Source: Sycobia sp. Sy_11 | Taxonomy: Eukaryota; Arthropoda; Insecta; Hymenoptera; Epichrysomallidae | Assembly (NCBI GenBank): GCA_018907035.1 | Contig: JACCIC010000063.1 | Span: 723,501-787,500, forward strand | Length of the DNA: 64,000 nt | Direction of reading: 5' to 3' | Part shown: positions 39,116-50,240 of the stretch, piece after piece | Numbering within the stretch: position 1 is the stretch's first letter | Layout: the number at the start of each line of letters is the position of its first letter | Notes under the pieces: model-generated | Seen by the model: the letters and a program-made list of their open reading frames with translations, nothing else | What the model was told of the DNA's origin: nothing | Databases searched by the model: none | Translations under genes and position numbers: made by a program

Positions 39116-39821
39116 TCAAGTATATTTCAAAATTAAGGTATATTGCTGCGAGTAGCCCCTTCCCGCATCGCTACTCTGATTCCAACGAGTTTTCCAGTTT
39201 TCGTAAAAACTCTGGAACACTTCTTGTGGAACCTCTCCCAGTATCCTTGTCAGAGATTCTTGGATGTCTTCAACGGAGTCAAAATGTCGACCTTTGACGA
39301 ATTTTTTCAAATGGGGAACTAGGAAAAATGAGCAGGGTGACATGTCCGGTGAATAGGGCGGTTGCAGTGACGTTGCGATGCCTTTAGACGTCAAAAACTG
39401 AGAGACATTGAACGCATTGTGACAGAGAGCATTGTCGTGATGCAGAACCCAAGTCTTCGCGATCTCTGGACGCACTCTGAGCACCGTTTTTCATAATTTT
39501 TCGAGCATATTGCGGTAGAATATTTGATTTACGGTTTGTTCAGTTGGTACAAATTTTTTGCGAACCACCACTTTGCTGTCAAAAAAGCTAATAAAAATAG
39601 TTTTCATTTTAGACTTACTCATTGTCCACGCCTCGTCTTTGACGCTCTTACGATCTTTTTTCAAATCGGCATGCCACCGAAGTACCTGACTACGACTCAG
39701 GCCATCACTACCATACACTTTAAGCACATTTTCATAAGTTTTTGTCGCGGTTTTGCCCAATTTCGCACAAAATTTTATTGCACACCGTTGTTCTAAATTC
39801 TCTGCTTCATTTTCGTGACAT
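39116..39821 (-). pseudogene. mariner transposase, defective: internal deletion, one stop, missing catalytic Asp
   Basis: The minus strand encodes a mariner transposase like those abundant in ants and related to the domesticated human FLJ37770-type sequence. The N-terminal helix-turn-helix is recognisable (FCAKLGKTATKTYENV, then GLSRSQVLRWHADLK). At KSVKDE the frame jumps directly into the catalytic core (MSKSKMKT, FFDSKVVV, EQTVNQIFY). About 110-130 codons are therefore missing, including the second DNA-binding helix set, the WVPHEL-type linker and the first catalytic Asp. The reading frame is kept across the junction. A single in-frame TGA (39,491-39,493) stands where the family has Arg in LRERVRRVRPEIA-like sequence. 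HHDNA holds the second Asp, but the third, 34 residues on in SPDMSPCS, is Ser (TCA) instead of Asp. A one-base insertion right after the likely ATG (39,819-39,821) shifts the start. It cannot be an active enzyme. Confidence 0.9.
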
Positions 39822-39975
39822 GCACTACTCGCGCGTTGTTATAAAACACTAAACAGCTGGCGAAGAAATGATCGTACAAGGATCGTCAAGGTCTCAATCG
39901 AGAAAGTAGGGATCTACTATTACGGTGGCGGAGGTAAAGGTTCACAGCGTTACCACGGGCCGAGAAATAAAATCG

Positions 39976-40002
39976 GTCGCATTACTTAATGGTCTGACCT
40001 CA
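39976..40002. repeat. mariner terminal inverted repeat, 5' end of element
   Basis: Reverse complement of the 39,077-39,103 repeat with about six mismatches in 27. TA at 40,003-40,004 follows. Confidence 0.85.
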
Positions 40003-40009
40003 TATAATA

Positions 40010-40249
40010 TAGACAAAGACGGCTACTCGATCGCAAATAAATTTATCCATTTTTTCTATATCCCCATTTCAATAAGCTCTGTAGTAACTTGCTAAATCAC
40101 GCATTCATGTGAAGACGTGATTTATAATCTAATATGCTAATTCTCATAAGTGAATTAACTCAAACTAAAATACAGTCTGACTGAATAAAACATTTAAATT
40201 TAAATTATAACAACGTGAATACGTAAAAAACTGAAATATTAATATTAAA

Positions 40250-40302
<53 letters not shown>

Positions 40303-40450
40303 TCTATATAGTACTGAGTATTTGCGCCACGCGGCCCATAATGGAACGAGCCTACCAATTTCGCTTTAGTGCATGTTTTGCATAATACAATATCACGATA
40401 TCAGTTCCAGTACTAAAAGCTTAGTACGTAATTCTGAGAGTAGTCTAAGA
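40010..40450. other. AT-rich spacer with (AT)n microsatellite
   Basis: Contains about 23 AT units at 40,253-40,299. No gene. Confidence 0.6.
40253..40299. repeat. (AT)n microsatellite
   Basis: About 23 AT units. Confidence 0.97.
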
Positions 40451-41045
40451 ATGAATATTCCCGCACCCGCGGCCAAATCGTAAAAGATCCAATAAGCTTG
40501 GGGGAGAGAAAGAATAGGGGACTATACAGACATAAAGAATCAAGCGTGGAAATAGTAAGTAGAAACTCGGGCATGCATAACTGCATTATCTCGCTGGGTC
40601 CGGAAATTCGGGAATAAACGCGCTACAGAAGTCCGCGAAGAGTTTTCACGAGGACTCGACGGGTGCCGATCGAGTTCCGATGACGCCACGTCGAGGCCGA
40701 GCGAAGGAAAACTTCGCCCTTCGGACGGGCGCGCGAGCGCAAATACGAATTTCGCCTTCAATGCAACCAGTATACATCAGGGAGAGGGGTGAATTCGCAC
40801 TATGAGCGCGTGGAACGAATCGACGGATTGTTGGGGAAAAGTTTACGGAACGCGCCAGTTGGTGGAAAACTGATAATTGGGGCGCGGGAGTCGAAAGAAA
40901 GTGGCACGGATGCAAACGCGGAAAAATTGTTTTTTACAGCTCGGCAAATTTTATCAATGCCCTTGGCTTATGGTTTCCGGATAGAAATTACTTTGCCGAG
41001 TTTGAAAAGATCGCGTATTATTATCTACGAAATTAGAGTGTGGTG
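40450..41045. other. GC-rich island
   Basis: CpG-rich. Overlapping frames of 73-89 codons on both strands, Arg/Ser-rich, without a domain. No gene called. Confidence 0.45.
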
Positions 41046-42760
41046 AACTATGCAAATTTCTATTTCTGTGTCTGAGAATTTCATTACTTACTCGTACTTT
41101 ACTTTCTTAATCTGCTATCAATTATATTCCCTTACAATACATAACCCAGTTTTTTCAGTACGATTTTGTAAAACTTTATAAAAACTGTTAGAAATGTTGT
41201 TGGTTTAATAAATAATTATATTATTGTCAATTCGTTTAGAATCCACTACTTTTATTGGTTTATTACATTCTATATAATATTATATAGTTTCTACATGTTC
41301 TGATATTCACGCAGTACCTCTCCGTGCCACCTTACTCTCTCACACATTCCCTACAAGCTCGAAAACCAAAAACTCTTTCCTCTGGAAACACTGCTTCTTC
41401 GTGCATGCCGCGCACGCGGCATTCCAACAAAAACTTTATATAATTAATAAGAAAAAAGTATAGTAGGATACACCTAAAAATAATGAATATCATATCTCTT
41501 GATAAAGAATATAATCTAGAACTGTCGAAGTTAATTGTTACTGAAGAATGAAACAATAATCAATTTTAAATAATGAAAAAGAGTATGTTCCGTCCGGCAA
41601 GTATCTGTATCTATTACATCAGATGTAAATCAGATGTAAATCCTATGTTTCTCAATTTATCCTTTTCAAAGAGTCAAATTAAAAAAATTAAAGTCTATTG
41701 TTCTCTATTATTTTGATCTCTGCGTTAGATCAACAATGCGCTTTGATGCTAAAAATATTACGAATGTCGTTGAAAAGCTGCATATGAGTAGCACAGTTGC
41801 ATATTGCAGTAATAAGAAGCATAATTTTTGAATTTGAAAATTTTGTTCGAAGTGCAACGTTACTTATGTGTAGCATATCTATTCATTTCCAAAATATGAA
41901 ACTATTTTCATTTATATGCATTATCCATAAGTAGATTCTACTCGGTTAAATTATAATTATTTCGTTCCCTCTTAAAACTTTGTACAACTTTGTTCAGTCC
42001 CACGTCATCCCATTGAAAAATTCAACAGGCAATCTAGGGAAAAACTTACAGTTTTATATTTCAATTCTCATAGTTTCGATTTTTGGTACTTTATCTTATT
42101 TTTCAAAATCTAGTTTTTCGAAAATATTTTTGATTGTTGGATAGTACGATCACTCGTTATTTCTCTTGATATAACTTGAACTTAAAGTTTAAAATATCCG
42201 TTAGTAATATCAATATAAGTGTTTAAAATTTAATTCTCTTATCAAAATTAAGAAACATTTCCCTCTCATTGTAGTTTCAAATATTCTTTAGCTACAGTTG
42301 ATCATTTATTTAAATCTACATAATTATTGATTTTCTTCCTAATGTTCCACATGTCATTTTCTCAACCTCTCGCATTCAAGAATATTGCATTTAAATTTCT
42401 TTTAATGTAGGAGACCTTTTTAATTATTTTTTATAAATAACTATATCTTCTTCTCGTCTTTTCTTGTATATGAAGTTTGAAAGTAGTCATAGTCTAATTC
42501 AGAATCATTTTTCTTTCTACTGACTAGTTTTTTCTTAATTCTTAACAGTTCTGATTTACAAAGTTTATTTTATACTTCTGCATATATAGAATCTATATCT
42601 ATCATTTTAATTACTTTGTTAGTTTAATTACGTATGTTTCGTAATTCAATTAATCATAGTTCAAAACAAAATGTAATGGCATTAATAAGGAATCTAGTTC
42701 TTGGATTTTTGTTTTTTTATTTTGTTTAATGATATTTATGATGTTTTTTGTCAAATCCAA
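41046..42760. other. AT-rich spacer
   Basis: No recognisable gene. A small GC pocket at 41,300-41,420 carries nothing identifiable. CAGATGTAAAT is tandemly repeated at 41,621-41,642. Confidence 0.5.
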
Positions 42761-43610
42761 GCTTTAATTTTACTAAATACTTCATTATCGTTTATTAAAC
42801 TATTTATGCCTCTGTCATTATCTTTTGCAATATTTGTTTCTAGAATAGTTTATTTATCACCGACACTATCTGTAAATATGGAGAGTGAAGGGGTTTGAAC
42901 TATGACTATTTCCGATTATCATATTTGTTAATCTTGACTTTAATTTTTTTTTCATAACAGAAGCTTAAGTTTACTAAATACTTCATTATCATTTATTAAA
43001 CCATTAATTTTTTCTCCATAATCATTTGTATTGTGCATTACTCGAACCTTCATTCGTTATCGGTTCCCTTTAGAAATTTGGAGGATGAACGGAGTAAAAC
43101 AACTTTTTTAAAGGTCGTTCCATCTTATATTAAAGTTTACTAAATACTTCATGATCTACTAATTATTAATTAGTGTATCAGTTTTCATTTTTTTCAATAT
43201 GTATGATATTTAATTTAAGAATTTTTCACGAGATTTAGGTTAACTAAATACTTCATAATCTTGTAATTAAACCATTGTGTAGGCTATTTATTTGAATTTT
43301 TAAACAAGATATTTAGTTTTACTAATTACTTCAATACATTTTATGAAATCATGAGTTTTTTTCCATTATCCTCTGTATTGTATATTACTTGAACCTTGAT
43401 TTGTTACAAATACCCTGTGTGAATATGGAGGATAAAGGTAGTTTAAACGACTGTGTCAAATGTCGTTGAAACTTAAATTTAAGTTTACTAAATTATCCAT
43501 ACTCTTGTAATAATCCGCTATAGTGCGTCCGTTTTTATCTTTTTCATTATGCCTGATATTTTATTGAATATTCGAACATGATCTTTAATTATTCAATCTC
43601 AGATTTCCGC
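42761..43610. repeat. Degenerate tandem/interspersed repeat array
   Basis: A core like GTTTACTAAATACTTCATNA, usually followed by an ATTAAACCATT-like tail, recurs at about 42,769, 42,970, 43,135, 43,240, 43,316 and 43,483 with growing divergence. A second module recurs at about 43,010 and 43,357 (CATTATC..TGTATTG, ACTCGAACCTT-like, ending in ATGGAGGAT) and more faintly at about 42,815. The larger period is near 345 bp. This is an old, imperfect satellite-like array or the remains of a tandemly duplicated transcribed unit. No reading frame survives. Confidence 0.75.
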
Positions 43611-44430
43611 CTCAATTGAAGTCCTTATTATTAAAGTGGTGGGGGATTCCTCAACGGGATAGGTTCATTTGTATTTAATTTTTTTGGACTGCAGGATCCT
43701 CCAAGATATTCCACAATCTTAACTCTCTTTCAACTTACCTCGTTCCTATATTCCTTTTCTTCAATAAAAATAATGTACAAAAGGAAAATTTTGGAAAGAG
43801 CCAAGTGACAATTTATTTGAACGGGAAAGAAAAGAAAATATATTGATATGTTTTGTTATAAAATATAATTACATTAAAATAATTTCATTATATATAAAAT
43901 TGATCTATTAATTATAAATAATTATAACAATTACTAAATATTACATCTATTTTTTTCCGCTGATTAATAATATTTTAATCCAACATAGAGTGTCGCTTGC
44001 CGAGCTCTTAATGCCATTGATGGTACGCCGGCATAGCGATTTTAGAAAGGATACGTTTAAAGAGTTCTCCGGTTGAACGTGGTAAAGGACTCCACCAATC
44101 CACCAAACATCCACCAATGAGGACTAAGGTATCCAGGACCGCCAAGTCACTTCGGTTGATTATTCCTAACAACCTTTTATTATAAATAAAACTGATTTAT
44201 TAATGATAAATATTTATCAGATAACGCCCTCTATCCACAAACGAGGGAATTTTTTACACTAAAAGTGGTGTACCGAACAAAGTATTGAAGCGCCATCTTA
44301 CGGACAATTCGAGGGGTACTTCTTCTGAAGATCTATATAATCAGTATTTCGCGGACTTTGTTTTCTCTCTTATATATGTATAGGAGAGACACACCAGTCT
44401 ATCCCTCACACACAAAGACAAATTATTATC
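43611..44430. other. Region between repeat array and retrotransposon relic
   Basis: AT-rich, with GC-richer parts at 43.99-44.16 and 44.26-44.4 kb. The phrase AAGCGCCATCTTACGGAC at 44,285 resembles insect LTR/leader sequence (GCGCCATCT), as does GACGCCACCTACTGGCCGG at about 45,871. These may be remnants of long terminal repeats, but I could not align two LTRs. Confidence 0.35.
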
Positions 44431-45900
44431 ATGATTTTTTATTTTTAATATTAAAAAATAAAAAAAACGTGCAGTCGCGTGGACTTCAAATTTCGCGTGA
44501 AATACTTCAACGTAAAATCCTGCTGAGAGCTAGAATTTCTTCTAGAATTTTCTTAGAGACTGTCTAAGCCTTTTGGCGCATAGGACGAGCATTCCCTACG
44601 TCTATAGCATGTTCTGTACACGTGGTACGTTCCAGTGTCACTTCTCCCACCAGCAGGATCTCGCCTAACAGCTTCTTCAATTGCTGTTTCTCTTACTGGG
44701 TTATATCGGCGAGACCAGTGGATGCCAACCTGGAGACTTTACCGGTTAGATAAAAAATCAGTATTTTCTTCTAAATTCGATTTGCTTACTCGGTCCACTT
44801 CAGAAGATAAGCCAACAGTCAATCACAACAGTACCAGACGTTGTATTTCGTTAAATGTAACTGCGGCTATTTCCAACCAGCCTCATCGATTCGCTGCCTT
44901 AATGTGCAATCAATTATCATAGCGCTAACTCCAAATGCAGGGTAAAACTCCCATTGGCAAGCACTAGCTAATTGCTCGCCAATTTCGCCTATGATAGTGC
45001 ACTACGCGTTAGTGTCATATAATGTACAGATCCGGTACCCTCAAATTTGTACCGGAATCCAGCAGAACACTTTCTCTGACTATACAGCTATCTGACCAAG
45101 GTTTAATTCACCATTGTCATGTTTCTCAGTCGTCGACGTTGTCGACTTGAAAGTCGAATTGGCTCGACCGGGGTCACATTGGGAGTGCATGTCGACCGAA
45201 CCCCTCCTATTAGGCACCTCGTTTTCCATTTCTCGAATACTTCGGGTAGTTATAAATGTAGTAACCTAATTCTCCACACTTATAACATCTTATTGGATTG
45301 TCCGGATTCTTCTTTCTGTCCGGGGAACGGCCCTCCAGACCTCTCTTAGCAGGCTCTGGATTGGTAGTTCTGGGGATGAGGTCGTACCTCCCGAATGATC
45401 TTCTGGGGGGAGTACGCACCATGTACTCGTCTGCTCAGCCAAACCAGTCTGGCTGGACAGGACCATTCTTGAGCGCAATCCAAATTCCGTTGGACCTCTT
45501 CGCCGTTTTCTAATAATTCCAATAGATGCCTCTATTGTCGATCAGCATCGAATCCAGCCAGGAAAGACCACCTTCTGATACTATCCTTTCTATGAAGGAC
45601 TTCATGGCTCACTCGTGCTTAAGAAAGACACGACCAAGGTCTTCCTCTTCTTCAGCAGTGAAATCTTCTGGGTTATATTCCCCTTTCAGCCACTGATTCA
45701 GCCACTGATTAATATCATTTATAGAAGAAAAAAATCTGAGCTGAGTAAAATCACATCTTCAATAAGATACTAATCCAAGGTTTCGTTGTACCTTTTCAAA
45801 TTACACGGCATTAATAGTTTAAGCTGGTTATTTTGATTTGATATTCTATGAAAGTGCGAGACGCCACCTACTGGCCGGCGGTGGAATAAGTGCATAAATT
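44430..45900 (-). pseudogene. Ty3/gypsy-type LTR retrotransposon relic (gag nucleocapsid to start of reverse transcriptase)
   Basis: On the minus strand, in element order: an acidic gag-like stretch (45.6-45.72 kb); a nucleocapsid zinc knuckle at 45,242-45,288, CYKCGELGYYIYNYP, in which the first two cysteines of CX2CX4HX4C remain while the His and last Cys are both Tyr; an aspartic-protease-like VLLDSGTNLRVP at 45,032-45,068; and the protease-RT junction motif HAIDVGNARPMRQ at 44,572-44,611, a hallmark of Ty3/gypsy polyproteins just before the RT domain. The frames differ between blocks and several stops interrupt them. Homology fades near 44.43 kb, so most of reverse transcriptase, RNase H and integrase are absent. 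It is described here only as a decayed fragment. Confidence 0.78.
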
Positions 45901-46768
45901 CTCGATATAGGACTACTTTACTTTGACGGATTACTAGTTATTGATTTTTTTTCTAAAAAGCAAACAAATGTTACTATCAATAAAATAGTACGATATTAAA
46001 CAAGACATAATAATATATACTCTTTGTCCTCTTATTTTGAAACAAAGAAGCATATATTTCGTTACCAACAAATAAACTTGTATTTTTTATTCATTTGCTA
46101 AGTATAATTAGTCAACAATACTCTGGACAACATTTTATACCCTAATATGATAGCATGTATTCAATAAAATTACTCCAGTTCGAAATTGAAGCCGTATAGG
46201 CTGGAAATTTGTAATAGAACGGAAGTTGAAAGACAAATAGCGAAATTATACCGTAATTAATGCTGAATCTGTGTAGATACTGTGTAGATAGAACCAAAAT
46301 GATCAAGAGAGCCTTCCTGTGCATCTAAATGTTTATGTACAACATAGCATAATATTCTCAACTTGTATAATCTTTAACAGTAATGAAAATTTCTATAATA
46401 AATCCAAATATATAATAAATTTTGATTTCATCATGATAGTAAATTGGTTTTTGTGATTAATCTCATCGGTATTGGCGAGGGGGGGTTCGCGAATCCAATT
46501 ATATTTTATCTATATATTGTTATAGCATTTTTTAATTAATCATGTATTTCATTTCAGTTTATTATATATATTGTTGTAAAGTTTTAAACAAATCTTCATA
46601 TGAAAAGAAAAACATTTTGCAAAAATTATGACTCTAAATTATAAGAATTTTCAAAATTGCTCATTTCGTACATGGCTTCGCGAATATGCCTAAAACTTTG
46701 TAGAGATATAACATAGATATAAGCAAAAGAAATAATTAATTTAAAAAGTTAAAAATAGTTTAATGAAA
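45901..46768. other. AT-rich spacer
   Basis: No recognisable gene. G run at about 46,481-46,486. Confidence 0.5.
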
Positions 46769-46773
46769 GCTGA

Positions 46774-46966
46774 CAATGGCTCGATCGCTAAAGCGATGGA
46801 GTAGAAATTTGGTGGATCGAGTCCAAGTCCCGGTTTCAACCGATTGACAAAGCACCACTGTCACGATTTACATGCGTTTTGTTTAAAAACACATCTAGGG
46901 CCTTCGTTGTTAATTTGCACTAGAAGTTGGGAGCATAAATAGAGCGATGCTAAAAATATAAAAAAG
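46774..46966 (+). mobile_element. tRNA-derived SINE, copy 1
   Basis: The 5' part has pol III promoter-like boxes. ATGGCTCGATCGCTAAAGCG at 46,775-46,794 resembles an A box, and GAGTCCAAGTCC at 46,819-46,830 resembles the B box GGTTCGANTCC. A tRNA-unrelated body follows, ending in GAGCATAAATAGAGCGATGC and an A-rich tail. Copy 2 on the opposite strand aligns without gaps for 59 bases of the tRNA-like head (about 75% identical) and again through the body, including GCATAAATAGAGCGA. The parent tRNA cannot be assigned. Confidence 0.82.
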
Positions 46967-47240
46967 CTCCATGTTTTTATATAATATTGACACTAAACGA
47001 ATTTTTATTCTTGCCACATAAAGAAGCAATTGCAATTCTTTCTAAAATAAGTAGAAATGTCTTGTTAGTTTGATACATTTTAAAAGTAGCGTAACGGGTA
47101 GATGTTTTTAGAGCAGTTTCGATATGTTAATAAAGAATTTTTGCAAATAAAGAAGAAAGTAAAATTAATTAGAATGTTAACAAAAGAGTTTCGAAGGACG
47201 TGTTTGCTATTTCAAATAAAAGCATTAGAAGATTACGTGG
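46967..47240. other. AT-rich spacer
   Basis: No recognisable gene. Confidence 0.5.
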
Positions 47241-47241
47241 G

Positions 47242-47328
47242 TTATTATTATTATTATTGTTGTTGTTGTTTTTGTTGTTGTTGTTGTTGTTGTTGTCGTT
47301 GTCGTTATTGTTGCTGCGACTGTTGTAA
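47242..47328. repeat. (TTA)n/(TTG)n trinucleotide array
   Basis: TTA units give way to about 15 TTG units and then TCG-type units. The Tyr/Cys-rich frame over it is an artefact. Confidence 0.95.
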
Positions 47329-48110
47329 TTTTTTTCGGTGTTATCCGTAATATTGAATAACAGCGAATTTCATTATTTCATACAATGGTATTTGGCGGAC
47401 GCTGAATCTGAGTGAATGGTCGGCATAAATTTTGTTCGGAAATCGGTAAATCAATGAAACACCTGTAATTCGTGCGAGTATATTCGTATAGTAAACGGGA
47501 AAATTCATTCGACATATCCGCTTTATGAATGCTCGCACATATAAGCGCAACAAGTTGAGCTTTCGTGTCAAACTGGAGATCGTTAACAGCGGTTTTGCTG
47601 CTTTCGACACAACGGAACAGAAACTTGTACGAGTTATAATTATTTTATATTCATGTTACACTAAAGGATTAAGACGGCTTAAATATTTTTCCAGTAAAAT
47701 ACAGTTTGAATAATTACGCCAATTATACAAATGTAATACGATACGAGTTAAGGGCTATACGATTTATCCATGTAAAAAATTAAAAAAATTTATTAATTAT
47801 TTTCACCATGCGGATAATGAAAATTTTCTGCTCGTTTCTGCCAGTGATAATTCTACACTCGTTACTTAATGCAAAAGCAATAGACAATTATAATAAATAT
47901 TTCTTTAAGTTTTATAAGTAGCAGTAATTCTTATTTTAATGGTTATGCTATGAAAAATATTCAAATTGCCATAATAAAACATAATATAAAGTTTATTATA
48001 ATTGTAACATAAAAAAAGGATATAAAAAATATTAAATAAATTTCAATAGAACCTCTACTTGAAGAAAGATTTATATAGGGTTGTTTTTATCTCGTAGTTT
48101 CGAAACAAAA
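47329..48110. other. AT-rich spacer with slightly GC-richer part at 47.34-47.65 kb
   Basis: Frames of 62 and 89 codons overlap on opposite strands here. Neither has a recognised motif. Confidence 0.45.
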
Positions 48111-48490
48111 TGCTCTGAATTACTTTTGTTATAAACGAATGCAAAGCGGGCACCGAACGCATATCTAATTAAATACGCGTACCGACTTTATAAATATCTC
48201 ATTTTTAGTTAAAACGTATTGCACTGTGATCTCCACCCGTATAGGCCAGCCGAAGCTCCAACTAAAACTATGTCGCGCGCACCCTCTTGTATACTTCAGC
48301 GTCAAAAATGAGACACATAGTTCGTGCGATTTCTGAATTGTTGCGCGGCGGCGGGGCGCTGCGGGCTACAGCGCCGGATATAATAAGTATCGATCGAAGA
48401 GTGCAGGCGGCGCGCCGCGTTAGAGGTCCGAGGCTCGTCCACCTGTTGTCCGGCAGCACGCTCGGGTAGAATTGTCGCGGAATTGATGAA
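48110..48490. other. Small CpG island
   Basis: CpG-dense between 48,260 and 48,480. Open frames on both strands (60 and 77 codons) mirror each other, as expected in GC-rich DNA without stops. Confidence 0.5.
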
Positions 48491-48777
48491 ATTATCATCA
48501 TGTATCTAAGAACTTAGGCCAATATAGCTAATTAGGTGAAAATAACATTCGTATACGATTTTCCAAACTCTACTGAATTAAGAAAACAAAAATAAATCGT
48601 TCGTCCTGATTTGAATACATACACAATACTCGGACGGCCACTCTGTAGTACATGCAGTCTGTTTTGGCTTTCGAAAATAGCTTAAAAGACAAAACTGTAG
48701 TTGACGTATAATAGAAACATCTTTCGCGAAACTCACTAAGTGAATTTTTATTAGACTATTCTTACATTAAGCATCAA
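48491..48777. other. AT-rich spacer
   Basis: No recognisable gene. Confidence 0.5.
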
Positions 48778-48789
48778 ATATTTGTGGAA

Positions 48790-48975
48790 TTTTTTTTCAT
48801 GTTATATAACGTCGCTCTATTTATGCTTCCAAATACCGGTGCTAATCAGCGACGGAGGTCTACGATGCGCTTCTAAAGAAAGCAGATGTAAATTATTATT
48901 CCGAGACCGGGATTTGAACTGGGATCAACAAGTCACTAGTTCTTCGCTCTAGCGATCGAGTCATAGTAGGCCTCG
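48790..48975 (-). mobile_element. tRNA-derived SINE, copy 2, with target-site duplication
   Basis: Read on the minus strand it has A-box-like ATGACTCGATCGCTAGAGCG, B-box-like CAGTTCAAATCC, a body homologous to copy 1 and a short A tail (T run at 48,790-48,798). It is flanked by near-identical 12-bp direct repeats, ATATTTGTGGAA at 48,778-48,789 and ATATTTGCAGAA at 48,976-48,987 (10 of 12), the mark of LINE-assisted insertion. The acceptor-stem halves do not pair as in a functional tRNA, so it is not called a tRNA gene. Confidence 0.87.
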
Positions 48976-48987
48976 ATATTTGCAGAA

Positions 48988-49800
48988 GTGATTGTATCAT
49001 TGTATAATTTTCTATAGTTCTCCAAAACACGTTTTGTCTGCGCGCATTTTTCTCAATTTAAAATAAATTAAAAATTTTACTCAAAAATTAATGTTTTATG
49101 TTCAATATGTATTATTCAATAAATTCATTAACATTAATATTAATTAATTAGCTTATACATAAGTATACATTTATGGATTTATTTATTATTAATTATTCTC
49201 CATCTCTTAAAAGTTTTGCAGTTTGATTCCAATTATTTCCCGCAGTCGATTTTATTCTTTCTTTATTTAATTTACTTCTTCACATCGTTAATAATTTTAA
49301 TATTTATTACTTTCTGGCTTTATATCGTGATTTATATAATTTCATTGGAAACACGCGAATGGAGGCAATTTTATAAATTCTATTTTTATCGATGAAGACA
49401 GCATGTGCAAAAACGAATATTATTAACCAATTCTGGAATTTATTATGAAAATTAGATTTTTTAACAATAACGAATATTAATACTGATTTTAATTAATTAT
49501 GCTTCAACCTTGTTGTTTTGTAAATTTGTTCATTTGAAAATTAATATTCATAATATCCAAATAGTGTAATTTTCGGCTGATTACAATGGACGAGTGAAAC
49601 AAGGATCAAATTATATCAGCAGAAGTTATTTTGTTCACTTACAGCTTCCATCGGAACGAAATACAATGTAAAGCAGAGGTAGGCAAGCAAATAATGTAGA
49701 ATCAAAACAGCGAATAAAATAGCCCGTCTTCAATTACGAGAATGAAAAGATCAGCGAATGAGAATCGATAACATCGCGGAATTACACTGAAACACGCGCA
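48988..49800. other. AT-rich spacer
   Basis: No recognisable gene. Confidence 0.5.
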
Positions 49801-50240
49801 CACTACCCCGATAATATTCATCTCGACTCGCATCCCCTACTTCTCTCCTTCGTACTCTGCCCGAGCGGTGATCCACCGTTGCGCTTTCTTATTCGAATCT
49901 CGTTAGGCGCTTTAATTTCCTCTGGACCGCGCGCGGCATTCTTTCATTTTTTGTCGTCGTTTCTCCGCCTCACTATCACTAGCTCCCACGCGCGCTACGT
50001 TCACAATACGGGCGGAGATGCTATTATTCGGCATACGATGTGCAGTACGCATCGTGCGTCGAGTTATTTTTTAGCCGGGTGATGAGCATCGACCGTCGAT
50101 TAGCAGCGCCGATGGGGCTCGCGTCGGTGCTGGGACCGAGGTTCTGTGTCACGGAAGCGAGAAAGCAGGTTCGTTATGATCGCGAGGCATACGGAGAATC
50201 GCGCACGACAATCGCTGAACCGACTAAACTATTTTGAACG
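49800..50240. other. GC-rich island
   Basis: CpG-rich. Short overlapping frames with no motif. Confidence 0.45.

Larger units (their letters stand above)
39077..40002 (-). mobile_element. mariner element with both terminal inverted repeats, internally deleted
   Basis: The plus-strand left end (39,077, CAAGGTCAGATAATTAAGTA) matches the reverse complement of the right end (ending 40,002, TGAGGTCAGACCATTAAGTA) at about 21 of 27 positions. Both ends are flanked by TA (39,075-39,076 and 40,003-40,004), the target duplicated by Tc1/mariner elements. At 926 bp it is about 370 bp shorter than the usual 1.3 kb, which fits the internal deletion seen in its transposase. Ends like these could in principle be recognised by a transposase supplied in trans. 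Confidence 0.88.

Noticed and set aside
48895..48975. tRNA gene on the minus strand
   Set aside because: It has A- and B-box-like motifs but no proper acceptor-stem pairing. It continues into a body and tail shared with 46.8 kb and is flanked by target duplications, so it is a SINE head.
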